DNA of 64,000 bases, taken from the NCBI RefSeq assembly GCF_003971195.1, contig NZ_CP034593.1:2232001-2296000 (forward strand). The letters are read 5' to 3'. The notes below the pieces were generated by a model. It did not search any database. It saw only the letters and a list, made by a program, of their open reading frames with translations, and had not been told where the DNA came from. Position numbers and translations under genes: made by a program. Position 1 is the first letter of the stretch. Each line of letters begins with the position of its first letter. Source of the DNA: Flaviflexus ciconiae (GTDB taxonomy: Bacteria; Actinomycetota; Actinomycetes; Actinomycetales; Actinomycetaceae). This document shows, in pieces, positions 1-8,996 of this stretch.

Positions 1-475
1 TGCCGATGACGAGAAGGTTTTCGTCGCCGCCCACCGCGTACTGGGCAATCATCCTCATTCGGGCCTTCGTATTGCCCTTGTTGAAATCCGACATGCGCTG
101 ATCGGCCGCAAGGTCGTATTCCTTTTCGAAGGCGTCCACGGCCGGCCCAATGTTGATCGTGATCCTGCGGTCCGGGTTAATGAAATCGAGTGCGCCCTGC
201 GCGTCATCCTCATCGGCCTGTATGTGGTGGGGAAGCCGGACGGCAAAGAACTGGACTCCTCCGCCACTCTTTCTTACCCGTTCAACTGCGAGCTGGGCGA
301 GACGCCCACCGAGCGTGGAATCAACTCCACCGGAGATCCCAAGAACGAATCCGCGGGCCCCCGTCGCCCCCAGGTAGTCGGCAAGGAACTGGACTCGCTT
401 TTCGATCTCCTCCGCGGGGTCGATAACGGGCTTAACTCCGAGCTCCGCAATGATCTTTTCCTGCATCTCACGCAT
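1..475 (-). CDS. nadE: NH3-dependent NAD+ synthetase, N-terminal part (runs off the window)
   Basis: This enzyme amidates deamido-NAD with ATP and ammonia in the last step of NAD synthesis. The 158 codons in the window begin with ATG at 475 and run out of the left edge. Residues 48-54 read SGGVDST, the PP-loop of the N-type ATP pyrophosphatase fold, preceded by a short helical segment as in the small bacterial NadE (about 275 residues, so roughly 115 are missing). There is no glutaminase domain before the P-loop, so the form is ammonia-dependent. Family assignment is firm. Its promoter must lie in the DnaA-box-rich spacer upstream. Confidence 0.9.
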   Translation of the reverse strand, partial: MREMQEKIIAELGVKPVIDPAEEIEKRVQFLADYLGATGARGFVLGISGGVDSTLGGRLAQLAVERVRKSGGGVQFFAVRLPHHIQADEDDAQGALDFINPDRRITINIGPAVDAFEKEYDLAADQRMSDFNKGNTKARMRMIAQYAVGGDENLLVIG

Positions 476-530
476 GTTTAGAGACTACCGCACGGGCCTG
501 CGGACATAGTCTCGACTTTTGACCTTTGTC

Positions 531-678
531 TGTGGATAACTACCGTTTTTCGGTGGATAACCCCGGTTTTTCTGTGAATTTCTGTGGATGACCGGTGGAT
601 AACTTTGTGGATAGGATTGGAGATTTTGAGTTACACGTATGTCTTTCAACAGGTGAGGAGTGAGCCGCCTGTGGATGT
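531..678 (+). promoter_or_regulatory. Cluster of DnaA-box-like 9-mers in the nadE upstream spacer
   Basis: The 461-base spacer 476-936 holds no convincing gene. It contains TGTGGATAA at 531-539, which is the exact complement of the consensus DnaA box TTATCCACA. Near-matches in the same orientation follow: GGTGGATAA at 552-560, TGTGGATGA at 583-591, GGTGGATAA at 594-602, TGTGGATAG at 606-614 and TGTGGATGT at 670-678. A T-rich stretch lies at 612-640. Whether this is an origin, a DnaA-titration site or a DnaA-controlled promoter cannot be told here; dnaA and dnaN are not in the window. Confidence 0.6.
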
Positions 679-936
679 GGAGAAAGGTTGTGACAAAGTC
701 TTGGGGGATCCTGAGCAGGTCAGAGTGTCGCCGACCGAATGTGTGTAACCGCGCGCGCTGGTATCGCAGATGCACGGGTCCGCGGTGTCGCAGAAACCAC
801 GGCGAAGCTACCTGTGAAATGGCTAAACGACAGGTGGAGGTAGGTAACCCGATATGAAAGTCGGTACATCAACAAGGGACAGACACTCCAGGGCGCCCCG
901 GTGCGAGGTGCCGGGCTGAAGGACAGCGATTGAGTC

Positions 937-1326
937 TCAGTCTTCGAAGCGTCCCCAGTTGGCATCCAAGCCTCGCAGCCTGTCCATTTCCCTACGTTCC
1001 TTCTTCGTGGGGCGCCCCGCCCCACGTTCTCGCTTGAACAGCGGAGGCATGAACACCTTTTCCCGTGGTGGCGTGTGGTCGATGTAGCACCCCTGTGCAA
1101 TCGGGGCGCTCGTCCTTTTCACGATGAGTTTCGTGACTTCAAGGATTCTGTCCTGTCCTTCGATCCGCAGTCGGATTTCATCCCCAACTTTTACTTTCTG
1201 GGCTGGCTTTGCGGGATCTCCGTTGACCCGCACATGTCCCGCCTTTGCCGTATTTGTGGCGAGTGTGCGCGTCTTTAACTGCCGCACGGCCCATAGCCAC
1301 ACGTCGACTCGAACGCTTTCACTCAT
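937..1326 (-). CDS. S4-domain RNA-binding protein, Hsp15/HslR type
   Basis: A 129-residue protein with an S4 RNA-binding fold over about residues 5-65 (VDVWLWAVRQLKTRTLA, then GHVRVNG and a VGDEI turn), followed by a strongly basic tail (FKRERGAGRPTKKERRE). This is the layout of Hsp15, which in E. coli binds 50S subunits carrying a stalled nascent chain and helps recycle them. The ATG at 1326 overlaps the end of the upstream kinase frame by 8 bases, so the two genes look translationally coupled. The family call is secure; the ribosome-rescue role is inferred from E. coli. Confidence 0.8.
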   Translation of the reverse strand: MSESVRVDVWLWAVRQLKTRTLATNTAKAGHVRVNGDPAKPAQKVKVGDEIRLRIEGQDRILEVTKLIVKRTSAPIAQGCYIDHTPPREKVFMPPLFKRERGAGRPTKKERREMDRLRGLDANWGRFED

Positions 1327-1857
1327 GTAGTGATTGTAGTTCGAGCCAGCGCCGAGCCTGAGAAGGATGCGTGAAGACGAGAACTTCGACGTGCTCGAAC
1401 ATCTGTTGATGGGAGTTGATGAAACTTTGGAGTTTGTTTCGGGTTGACCACGCTCGCCGGAGAATGTGTTGCCGGTTGGTGAAGAAGGTGCGCAACGGAG
1501 ACTCAATATTGCCGTTCCACAGGACAGTGCGCCGTAGCGAACGGTGAATTGTTCGATTGATGACCTGGTACATCTGGATACGGGCGGGATAGTTGAGGAA
1601 CACAACGTGAGTGGCCCTCTCCAGAAGGAGCGAGTGCGCGGACCGGTACTCCACTCCATCACCCACCGTTGCCCACGGGTCAGCTCATCAACTCGCTCTT
1701 CAAAGTCCGGCAACGGTATCCAGCCCTGCCCGTGGTAGAGGTAGTCGATTTCCGTGAAGGGCAGATTGAGTGCCAGAGATAGTTCCCGGCACAGGGAAGT
1801 CTTGCCGGACCCGGAGGAACCGGCTATGAGGATTCGAAGGTTTTCGTTACCTGTCAT
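1319..1857 (-). pseudogene. Small P-loop kinase (adenylate kinase / topology-modulation type), frameshifted
   Basis: The N-terminal part starts at ATG 1857 and carries the P-loop GSSGSGKTS at residues 13-21, followed by an IDYLYHGQGW segment typical of small adenylate-kinase-like proteins annotated as FlaR or topology modulation. The frame breaks near 1668. The rest, including YRSAHSLLLERATHVVFLNY and the C-terminus, continues in another frame down to 1319. Adding one G to the run at the junction (TGGGTGATGG) restores one reading frame of about 179 residues. The break is therefore either a real single-base loss or a homopolymer sequencing error. Substrate unknown. Confidence 0.7.
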
Positions 1858-2235
1858 CCTGTTTCTCCCGTCGGGATCGTGGTCCACTTTGGCTGGAACT
1901 GGCCGGCCAGTTAGGGATCAAGCTTCTTGGCTGTGCAGCTCGCGACCCTCTTGCTTGACAGTCAGATGGAGTGCTGACCGCCCCGGTTACCGCTGTCTGC
2001 GGCGATAGCGAAATCATGGCACAAGGGGCTTAATGTGGGGGCGGCGATACCGTCGTGAATTGCGACAAAATGACATCCCAGTCGGCTGTGAAATGACTGA
2101 AAGCTTTCAGATGCATGCCCAATGAGAGTTTTTCGGTGCCAGATCAGTGTTATTTACTTAACCTGTCACCTATTTCACGACAGATCCTTGTCAGTTGGTC
2201 ACCTCCGGTTAACTTTGCCAGTTAACAGTAGATAC
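1858..2235. other. Spacer of 378 bases with a 16-bp perfect palindrome
   Basis: No gene is supported here. A perfect palindrome AACTGGCCGGCCAGTT lies at 1897-1912, about 40 bases upstream of the kinase start, where a repressor site would be expected. The remainder separates two divergent genes and must hold both promoters. Confidence 0.5.
2208..2226. promoter_or_regulatory. Inverted repeat GTTAAC-N7-GTTAAC just before the 2236 gene
   Basis: GTTAAC (2208-2213) and GTTAAC (2221-2226) form a palindrome with a 7-base spacer, ending 9 bases before the ATG at 2236. A hexamer TTGTCA lies at 2189-2194. The position suggests an operator over the core promoter of a transcript with a very short leader. 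The regulator is unknown. Confidence 0.4.
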
Positions 2236-3561
2236 ATGACAATGGCGGACAGAGGAACGAGACATGCCACCCGGGCAAGTCTCGTCGACGAATTCCGCGC
2301 TGTTGTTGCCCGCACAGGGATCCTCAACATTGTCGATGTAGCATTCGGCGGCAGGGCTCTCCACGATGGGGTTGGGCTACCAGTGGGAGTCTTAACTTTC
2401 CAAGCTCTCGGTGATGACTGTGCCGAATGGATGATCGTCGCCGGTTCCTCAGATGTTGATCCCTGGATCCACGTCGACACCGCACCGGAATGGGTGCAGG
2501 GAGCCTTCGACATTACCGCTCGCCCGGCCCTCGTTGCGTGGGGCCAGCCAGGTCGCTGGGAAACCTCGAAGGGCCGTATCGAACTCGAAGAGGCCGGTCA
2601 TGTCGCCATTGCAGATCTGGAGCGGCCCTGGCTCACCGACGGTATTGCCGATGACATTGCTCCGGTCTTAAACAATGAGGGGACTCGTAAGCATTTCAGA
2701 GAGATGCTGCCCCGCTGGGAACCCGATGTTCTAGTCATTGCCGATATGGACTCCTTGAGTTCTGCTGCGTGGAATGCTCTCACTCAGCCGGAGCCCACAC
2801 TGAATCGGGTCCGGTCCGCCGCCTCGCTGCATGCGCTACACAGTCACGTCCATCTCCTCGAACCAGAAGATCGCGGCATCAGTGCGGCCCTCGACCTTGT
2901 TGGTCGGCTCTGGAACGAGTACGTGCCCGGCAAGCCCAGGCCGCTCGACGCTGTCTTCGGGCCCTACGATATTGCGCCGCGCCGAGCGAACATCGAAGAG
3001 AAGCTTCACAACGCGAACCGGCAGCTCGTGTGGGGATGGGCTATTGCCGCCATGGCAGAAGCCGCCAGCGGCACCCCGACGGAGCAACGCCGCTTCATCT
3101 TCGACAGCCACGGCCTGCTTGCTCGCGAAAACGGCTCGTGGGCACGCCTTGTCGGCTTCGACAGCCAACGCCTGGCGATCACCGGCCACGACGATAAGTC
3201 AGCACAAACCAATTCCGCAAACACTTGCGAAACCCGTCGTTATGCGAAGCCCTCGTGGGCCCCGGACCTTGCCGGTTCCTTCGGCGGGCAGGAAGCCTGG
3301 ACGGTGCGAGGCTTTTGGCGGGGCGAGCAAACCACCGGGCCCCTGGAGACCATGCGGGGCATGTCGGTCCTGTCCAACATCCGCCCAAGCCGGGCACCGA
3401 ACCTTCCAGCTGCGCTCGCGGACGTGCCCGACCCGGTCAACCACAGCGCACAGGTGGAGGTTCTGGGGATGATGCAGGGCATGCAGGACTACAGCTGGAA
3501 CGGCAGCGTTCTCGCTACCTGCCCTTTCTACGGCACAACGCCGCTCAGCTACCGGTTCTAA
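2236..3561 (+). CDS. Protein of unknown function, 441 aa
   Basis: I do not recognise this protein. It is soluble, with no signal peptide or membrane segment, rich in tryptophan and acidic residues, and has the base composition of its neighbours, so it looks like a native gene. The ATG at 2236 is preferred over upstream starts because the region before it encodes a low-quality leader and holds promoter-like sequence and a palindrome. A second in-frame ATG follows at 2242. No ribosome-binding site is obvious, so the transcript may be nearly leaderless. It stands alone, with spacers of about 380 and 210 bases on either side. Confidence 0.65.
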   Translation: MTMADRGTRHATRASLVDEFRAVVARTGILNIVDVAFGGRALHDGVGLPVGVLTFQALGDDCAEWMIVAGSSDVDPWIHVDTAPEWVQGAFDITARPALVAWGQPGRWETSKGRIELEEAGHVAIADLERPWLTDGIADDIAPVLNNEGTRKHFREMLPRWEPDVLVIADMDSLSSAAWNALTQPEPTLNRVRSAASLHALHSHVHLLEPEDRGISAALDLVGRLWNEYVPGKPRPLDAVFGPYDIAPRRANIEEKLHNANRQLVWGWAIAAMAEAASGTPTEQRRFIFDSHGLLARENGSWARLVGFDSQRLAITGHDDKSAQTNSANTCETRRYAKPSWAPDLAGSFGGQEAWTVRGFWRGEQTTGPLETMRGMSVLSNIRPSRAPNLPAALADVPDPVNHSAQVEVLGMMQGMQDYSWNGSVLATCPFYGTTPLSYRF

Positions 3562-3770
3562 CGGTGCGGGGCAATCAAAACCTTGGAATGAATGGGCTGG
3601 CTGCACGGTGAGGGGCAACGCCTGAGCTCCTGGGAGTCATGCGTTCACGTGTGTCATGAGCACCTTCAGGTTAGATATGAGCTGTACTAACTCCTAAACT
3701 GCCCGGTGGTCCTCCCCGAATCACGCCCTGTTCATGGCGTCCCGGAGAAGTTCAGCCAGTGCACATTGAC

Positions 3771-4742
3771 CTAGTCAGCTCGCTTCGTAACGTCGGCAAT
3801 AAAGTTGTCCGCAGCCTCCTCGGTATCAACGACTGCGATATAGAAGGTATCTCCCATTCCCCGCCGGTACTGTTCGGGATTACGTTCAACAAGCCGAATG
3901 TTTGTTTGCCATCGGGAGTGAAGTGCATTCGCATGGAGGCGGTAGGTGACATCGTCCTGCCGTGATGCGTAAACCGCGATCCCCCGGTTTCCGTTCGGTT
4001 GGGGAACAACTGGGTTAAGAAGGGGATCGAGTGACGCGATTGCCGCCGCATAAACCTGGTAGGAGTCGAGTTCCTGAGCGTAGTTATGCATGTCAAGCGT
4101 GAACGCCGGGGGAGCGGACCGCGATACCCGGATAATCCGAGGTTCTGCATCAGGTGGGAAAGCGATTTGAACGTGCAGGAAAGTGAGCTTGGCACGCAGT
4201 GCCGTAGCAACGTCGCGTCCGATCTGGCTCATGACTTCCGGAACAAGGCTGAGAGTGCGGTATGCATATTCCGTTGATGACACCGCAGGCCATGCTGTAA
4301 TCCCTTCGAAAAGGACTTCCCGTTCGGCTCCGACAAACCCGTCCCAGGACAGGACGGGACCCGATGCTTCACCGGTAGGGATACCTGCCTCGCGAACAAT
4401 GTCGAGCGAATCAGCATCGGAGCTGCCCCAGATGATCCCTGGGATATTAAAATCGCGCCGCAGCTGAGCATCCTGACTGAGCCAATACGAGTTGTTGGAT
4501 TCAAGGCGGGACGGTTTACCGTACGTATGGGCAAAGTAGGCGACCGCTCGATATACCTCACCGTAGTCTTCGAGGCTGGTCACCCGGTAATACTCAGCTA
4601 GAGACGACTTGAGGCGGTGATCCAACCCGTCATACTCAGCATCCCCGATGCCGAGGACACGGACACCCGAGGCGGCAAGATGTTCGCACAGATTGATGTT
4701 GATCTGTGGGAAATCAGGTGAAACAAAAATGAAGTTGCTCAT
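3771..4742 (-). CDS. Degenerate ATP-grasp-like protein
   Basis: The 323-residue product opens with MSNFIFVSPDFPQININ and VRVLGIGDAEYDGL, then an AEYYRV and ESNNSYWL pattern. These match the start of the ATP-grasp proteins often annotated as carbamoyl-phosphate-synthase-like, where the N-terminal domain precedes the ATP-binding core. The usual phosphate-loop lysine region after the REAGIP motif is replaced by unrelated sequence, and the protein is shorter than the roughly 400 residues I would expect. ATP binding is therefore doubtful. It could be a non-catalytic paralogue or have another function. Its single-gene transcript follows a 7-bp inverted repeat, TTAGGAG-GGA-CTCCTAA, at 4802-4818. Confidence 0.55.
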   Translation of the reverse strand: MSNFIFVSPDFPQININLCEHLAASGVRVLGIGDAEYDGLDHRLKSSLAEYYRVTSLEDYGEVYRAVAYFAHTYGKPSRLESNNSYWLSQDAQLRRDFNIPGIIWGSSDADSLDIVREAGIPTGEASGPVLSWDGFVGAEREVLFEGITAWPAVSSTEYAYRTLSLVPEVMSQIGRDVATALRAKLTFLHVQIAFPPDAEPRIIRVSRSAPPAFTLDMHNYAQELDSYQVYAAAIASLDPLLNPVVPQPNGNRGIAVYASRQDDVTYRLHANALHSRWQTNIRLVERNPEQYRRGMGDTFYIAVVDTEEAADNFIADVTKRAD

Positions 4743-5319
4743 CGGTGTCCTAGCGTTGACTACCTAGATCCTAAAACCGAATCTATCGAGATTGGGGGAA
4801 GTTAGGAGGGACTCCTAAATGAGCCGGTCGCGGTACTTGGAGCAGTAGCACTTCTTCCTATCGCTTCTATCTGCCACTGGGTGGGAAAGTATGGCATGCC
4901 CAAGCCCCATACAAGATGCGTACTCTTCGTCGTGCGATATTTAATAGCTCGCCAGTAGCTAAGTTGCTGATGTCATACTGCACTCTGTTCACGCCTCTTG
5001 GTAAATAATTCCTGGAGATTGCCATCAACCATTCCCGCAAGGTGCACCAAGAAGGCCCGACACATTGTCATTACTCTCTTCGCTGTGGAAACATCGCGCT
5101 AGCAATATGGGAGATTGTTAAATGTCTCTGAATTTCTGTTTATTTAGGCAAGATGCCCATTTGTAAATTGCTGGAGAACAAACATGCTAAATTCAGTGCT
5201 TTAGCGCAGTTCTGTCATGTAAGGTCCAATATTGTTTTGTCTAGCGATGTTGAAATAGGGCGGCAGTCAAAGGGTTGTTTCACAATAGCTGCTGTAGTCG
5301 ATGAATAAGCGGGATTTAG
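4743..5319. other. AT-rich spacer of 577 bases
   Basis: No coding sequence is supported. The composition is visibly more AT-rich than the flanks, especially 4920-5300. Apart from the inverted repeat at 4802-4818 next to the ATP-grasp-like gene, I see no repeat, RNA gene or insertion-sequence end. It may mark the left side of acquired DNA reaching to about 6740. Confidence 0.5.
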
Positions 5320-6216
5320 ATGGATACTGAGTTGAGTCCCAACCTGTGTGCCTGGATTTCTGCGTTGCACGTGACTGGGAGAGAAAAGTTTGATCTTTCG
5401 CCAGTGGCGAGGAACGATCGCTGGCCTTGGTTACTCGAGGAAGCAGAGATCGCCTATCGCTCAATGGTGGAGATAGCGGGAGAGCTTCCTGGTGAGGTTG
5501 AGACACTGCGACTGTTTTCTGAGCTACTGCGAATGATTGGTGGTTCGAGCGAACCGCTCACGGCGGGACTCCCTCAAGAAGTGGTTTTGCATTCGGTCGA
5601 CATGTTTGAAAGGGACCTTCTCACGGTGATTGATGAGGGCACTCTTGGCCGGTACATTTTAGCGGCTGAGCTCTCGTGGGCTGAGAACGATTTGCGGCTA
5701 GGTGAGAATTCCAGCCTAAATGAGTGGTGGTCGGTGCCTACTTACTTGAATAGGTATGGAACTCGCCTGCCAAACTTGTTCCGCGCTGCTTACCTCTTTA
5801 AAAAGTCGTTACCGCTAATTGGTGGGCTACCGCATGACACAATTCTTTGCGAAGACAGCGCGTTGGAGTTCGCTCAACGTTTGGGGCGGTACGTGAACCT
5901 GGAATCGGTGCCGGATGAACGGAGGGTTTGCCGGATTAAGTCAGGCGAAGATTTCATCAGGCTGGTGGAGAGCTATCCTGCAACGGTGACAGCACAGGGA
6001 CGTGGTAGGCCAGATGTCAGTACGTTGAAGCAGATCGACGTAGTCCCAGATTGGAAGCGAGTCGGGGAGCAATTTGATGCGGTGAGTGTGGATTGTAGAA
6101 CCTATCTCACTGCTTCGTGGCGCCCGCTCTCTACGTCCTACGGATTTACGCGCATCTCCGGTTGGGTTCCGGAAGCTGTCTACCTACTCAGGAGTCAGAG
6201 TGTTCATACTGCCTGA
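5320..6216 (+). CDS. Protein of unknown function, 298 aa
   Basis: I do not recognise this protein. It appears soluble and mostly alpha-helical, with many leucine-, glutamate- and tryptophan-rich stretches and no signal peptide. Codon use is less GC-biased than in surrounding genes, and both sides are AT-rich non-coding DNA, which suggests recent acquisition. The ATG at 5320 has only a weak purine-rich stretch (GCGGGA) upstream. No neighbour shares its strand closely enough to suggest an operon. Confidence 0.6.
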   Translation: MDTELSPNLCAWISALHVTGREKFDLSPVARNDRWPWLLEEAEIAYRSMVEIAGELPGEVETLRLFSELLRMIGGSSEPLTAGLPQEVVLHSVDMFERDLLTVIDEGTLGRYILAAELSWAENDLRLGENSSLNEWWSVPTYLNRYGTRLPNLFRAAYLFKKSLPLIGGLPHDTILCEDSALEFAQRLGRYVNLESVPDERRVCRIKSGEDFIRLVESYPATVTAQGRGRPDVSTLKQIDVVPDWKRVGEQFDAVSVDCRTYLTASWRPLSTSYGFTRISGWVPEAVYLLRSQSVHTA

Positions 6217-6821
6217 AACACAGGTGTTAAATTGTGCGGTAGAGGATCTTCGTGGTGAGCAGCGGGTAGGTTTCTGTGGCTTTCATCCATCCGCAGGTAG
6301 CCGTGTATTCACTGTTTGGCGATGATAGCTGGGAATGTGCATAGGGCGCTCTTCCAGTTCTTAACAGAGAGCGCAGCGCCTTGAGTGCTGGGTTTGAAGA
6401 ACCGGATCTATCGGCTGTGACGCGTTCATAATCGGATCGTGATGTATCTGGCTCATGTAAGCGCAAATGTGCTGACAAGTGGGTTCAAAGTGCTGAAGGA
6501 ACGGGAGGATTCCAGGAAGGCTTATTGCGACTGTCGCTTACCGTGAGTCCGACATGGAGGGTGATGAGGGCTTTCTCAATATTGCGCTTCATCACTCAGG
6601 TAACATCTCGATTCTGAAGCCTGGTGAACAGTTGCCACTTGACCTGATTCCGTCCGAGGCATCACCGCCGGTGTTATACGGCGGGAGGGTTGACGTAGTG
6701 ACACTGGTGGCCCACAACCGGCCTATCCCTCAGGATTGATGGCGTTGCGGGTGAATGTTTGGCCGCCTCGTACCTGGGCTCCGATTACTCGGGTCTCAGG
6801 CACGAGGCGGTTGAGGTGGAA
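6217..6821. other. Spacer of 605 bases with one doubtful small ORF
   Basis: Apart from a 61-codon open frame at 6554-6739, nothing coding is convincing. The stretch shares the lower-GC character of the preceding unknown gene. CGAGGCGGCCAAACATTC-like sequence near 6740-6770 and CACGAGGCGG near 6800 are near-complementary and may form a hairpin at the end of the acyl-CoA oxidase transcript, but pairing is imperfect. Confidence 0.4.
6554..6739 (+). CDS. Possible small protein or gene remnant, 61 aa
   Basis: A short frame opening at ATG 6554 with a purine-rich stretch (GTGAGTCCGAC) before it, encoding MEGDEGFLNIALHHSGNISI followed by a proline-rich half. I recognise no family. It may be the C-terminal leftover of a decayed gene, because it lies in AT-rich debris and has no partner. 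Confidence 0.25.
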   Translation: MEGDEGFLNIALHHSGNISILKPGEQLPLDLIPSEASPPVLYGGRVDVVTLVAHNRPIPQD

Positions 6822-8996
6822 CTAGCTAGCCTTATTCCGTTCGGCCTTCTTCTTTGCGTCCTGCTCCCTCTTGTAGAGGACCTTCTCATCGATTGGTGCA
6901 TCGTTTGATGCTCGGTGTCTGCGGTAATAGTCTGCGGCTTCTTCCTGGCGTTGCCGTTCCAGACCGGAGGAAATCGGGGCACGCCAGTGCTCCTGGGTGT
7001 AACCGAAGGCCGCGACGAGGTCGAGGGCGTGGGGCCTAATCTTTGTAAGAAGGCGGTTGATGTAGTCATCAAGGGTGCGTGCCCTGCCGTGCGAGAGGTG
7101 CCCATGCATGAGATACCAGGCCAGTTCCCGCTTGATTGTTGTCAGCGCGAACAGGTCGCGCAGACGCACGAGCACTGCCTTCGTTTCTTTGTCCTCAATT
7201 TTCTCTAAACCGTTGTTGAAGGCCGTGAGAAGGATGAGGTCAACGTGCGCCTTGGCTGCATCAATCAGCTCGGCCTGATGAGAGTTGACGAGAGCCGCCG
7301 CGTCCTGTTTGGACATGCTGGACGCTTGGCGCAGGTCAAGGCTGAGTTCTTCAATGAGGCCCTCGGCACGGGACGAGATCAGTTCGACCTGCAGCGAGGG
7401 GTCCCGTAGGGAGGCGGCCGTTCGGCGGACCGATCCAAGGTCGGCGGCTGACTGGAGGAGCCGGCGCCAGGGGGTGTGTCGAGTTGAGATTGTTTCGGCC
7501 CGTGAAGCAATGAACTTGGTGACGTTGCCCGTGTCCATGTCCTTCATGGAGTTGGCGTACTCACCGAGGAGGCGCTTGCCAACAAGCTGGAGGAGGACGT
7601 GGTTGTCTCCCTCGAAGGTGGCGTAAACGTCGAGGTCGTCGTGGAGGCCAACGAGTCTGTTCTCCGCCATGTACCCTGCACCCCCGCAGGCCTCCCGGCA
7701 TGCCTGGATGGTGTCGAGAGCCAGCCAGGAGGAGGTGGGCTTCAGGGCCGCTGCCATGGTCTCCAGGTCAATGCGGTTGTCCTCCGTATCTCCCTCACCG
7801 GAGAACACCTCGTGGAACGCCTGGAGCAGATCCTCCTGAGCAAAGGCCGAGGCGTATGTGCGAGCGAGGAGCGGGAAGAGTCGCTTCTGGTGCAGCTGGT
7901 AGTCGAGAAGAACCACTTCGTTGATTCCCGTGAAGTCGGCGAACTGGCGGCGCTGAGTTGCGTAGGTGACGGCGATGCCGAGGGCCAGTTCGGCAGCGTT
8001 GATCGCCGCTCCCGAGAGGGATACGCGGCCCTGGACGAGGGTGGTCAGCATTGTGAAGAAGCGGCGACCGGGGGAGGCAATGTCGGAGCTGTACGTGCCG
8101 TCCGCTGCCACATCACCGTAACGGTTGAGTAGGTTCGTGCGGGGGACCCGCACGTGATCAAAGGCAAGCCGGCCGTTGTCGATACCGTTCAGACCACCCT
8201 TCTCGCCATCATCCTCGACCGAAACACCGGGGAGGATCTTACCGTCCTCGCGGATCGGAACGAAGAAGCAGTGAACGCCATGGTTGACGCCGTTCGTGAT
8301 GAGATGGGCAAACACAACCGCGGCGTGCCCGTGCAGTGCTGCGTTACCGAGGAACTCCTTTGTGGCGGCCCGGAAGGGTGTGTCGATGACGAATTCTTCG
8401 GTTTCCGGATCGTAGGTAGCCGTGGTTCCCACGGCAGATACATCGGATCCGTGGCCGATCTCCGTCATGGCGTACACGCCGGGAAGATCGAGGCTCATGG
8501 TCGGAGCCAGCCACTTCTTGTGGTGCTCTTCGGTGCCGAGGTGGAGGATCGCGGAGGCGAACAGCCCGAACTGGACACCGGCCTTAATCTGCACGGATGG
8601 GTCACCGGCAACCAGTTCCTCAAAAGCGGCAAGGTTACCGCCGGGATTATTCGTGCCACCGAGGGACTTGGGGAGCATCTGCTCGGACCAGTTCCGTTCC
8701 GCCAGCTTCTTCAGTCGTCGGAGCGTTAGTTCGCGGTGATCTTCCTTGGAGATGTTCATGGGCCGCGCGAAATCAGGATCAGCGGCAATCGACCGGCCGT
8801 AGTCCCTCATGTCGCGCCACCTACCGTCAAGAACCTTGGTGAGGCCGTTAATGTCGATCCGGTGATCGTCGTCGACATGAAGATGGGATTCGGTGGGGCT
8901 TTCGCTCGACTCGTTAGCCGAGATAGGGCCGGTGGCATTGGCCACGGCCCCTGCGTCGTTAGCTCCTGTGGGTACTGGAGGTAGTGTCGTCGTCAT
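6822..8996 (-). CDS. Acyl-CoA oxidase / acyl-CoA dehydrogenase family protein
   Basis: A 724-residue flavoenzyme that should oxidise fatty acyl-CoA to the trans-2-enoyl-CoA, the first step of beta-oxidation. MTEIGHGSD at residues 177-185 is the FAD/substrate-binding motif, CGGAGY sits at 437-442 and FEGDN at 461-465. The last carries the likely catalytic glutamate in the form typical of peroxisomal-type acyl-CoA oxidases, whose length it also matches. The first 40 residues are a low-complexity extension. The ATG at 8996 lies inside the end of the upstream tetR gene (38-base overlap), so the two are probably co-transcribed. Whether the electron acceptor is oxygen or ETF cannot be read from the sequence. 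Confidence 0.85.
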   Translation of the reverse strand: MTTTLPPVPTGANDAGAVANATGPISANESSESPTESHLHVDDDHRIDINGLTKVLDGRWRDMRDYGRSIAADPDFARPMNISKEDHRELTLRRLKKLAERNWSEQMLPKSLGGTNNPGGNLAAFEELVAGDPSVQIKAGVQFGLFASAILHLGTEEHHKKWLAPTMSLDLPGVYAMTEIGHGSDVSAVGTTATYDPETEEFVIDTPFRAATKEFLGNAALHGHAAVVFAHLITNGVNHGVHCFFVPIREDGKILPGVSVEDDGEKGGLNGIDNGRLAFDHVRVPRTNLLNRYGDVAADGTYSSDIASPGRRFFTMLTTLVQGRVSLSGAAINAAELALGIAVTYATQRRQFADFTGINEVVLLDYQLHQKRLFPLLARTYASAFAQEDLLQAFHEVFSGEGDTEDNRIDLETMAAALKPTSSWLALDTIQACREACGGAGYMAENRLVGLHDDLDVYATFEGDNHVLLQLVGKRLLGEYANSMKDMDTGNVTKFIASRAETISTRHTPWRRLLQSAADLGSVRRTAASLRDPSLQVELISSRAEGLIEELSLDLRQASSMSKQDAAALVNSHQAELIDAAKAHVDLILLTAFNNGLEKIEDKETKAVLVRLRDLFALTTIKRELAWYLMHGHLSHGRARTLDDYINRLLTKIRPHALDLVAAFGYTQEHWRAPISSGLERQRQEEAADYYRRHRASNDAPIDEKVLYKREQDAKKKAERNKAS

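Noticed and set aside
660..857. A 65-codon plus-strand frame in the nadE spacer
   Set aside because: It is arginine/cysteine-rich with no protein-like pattern, overlaps a DnaA-box-like repeat and has no ribosome-binding site.
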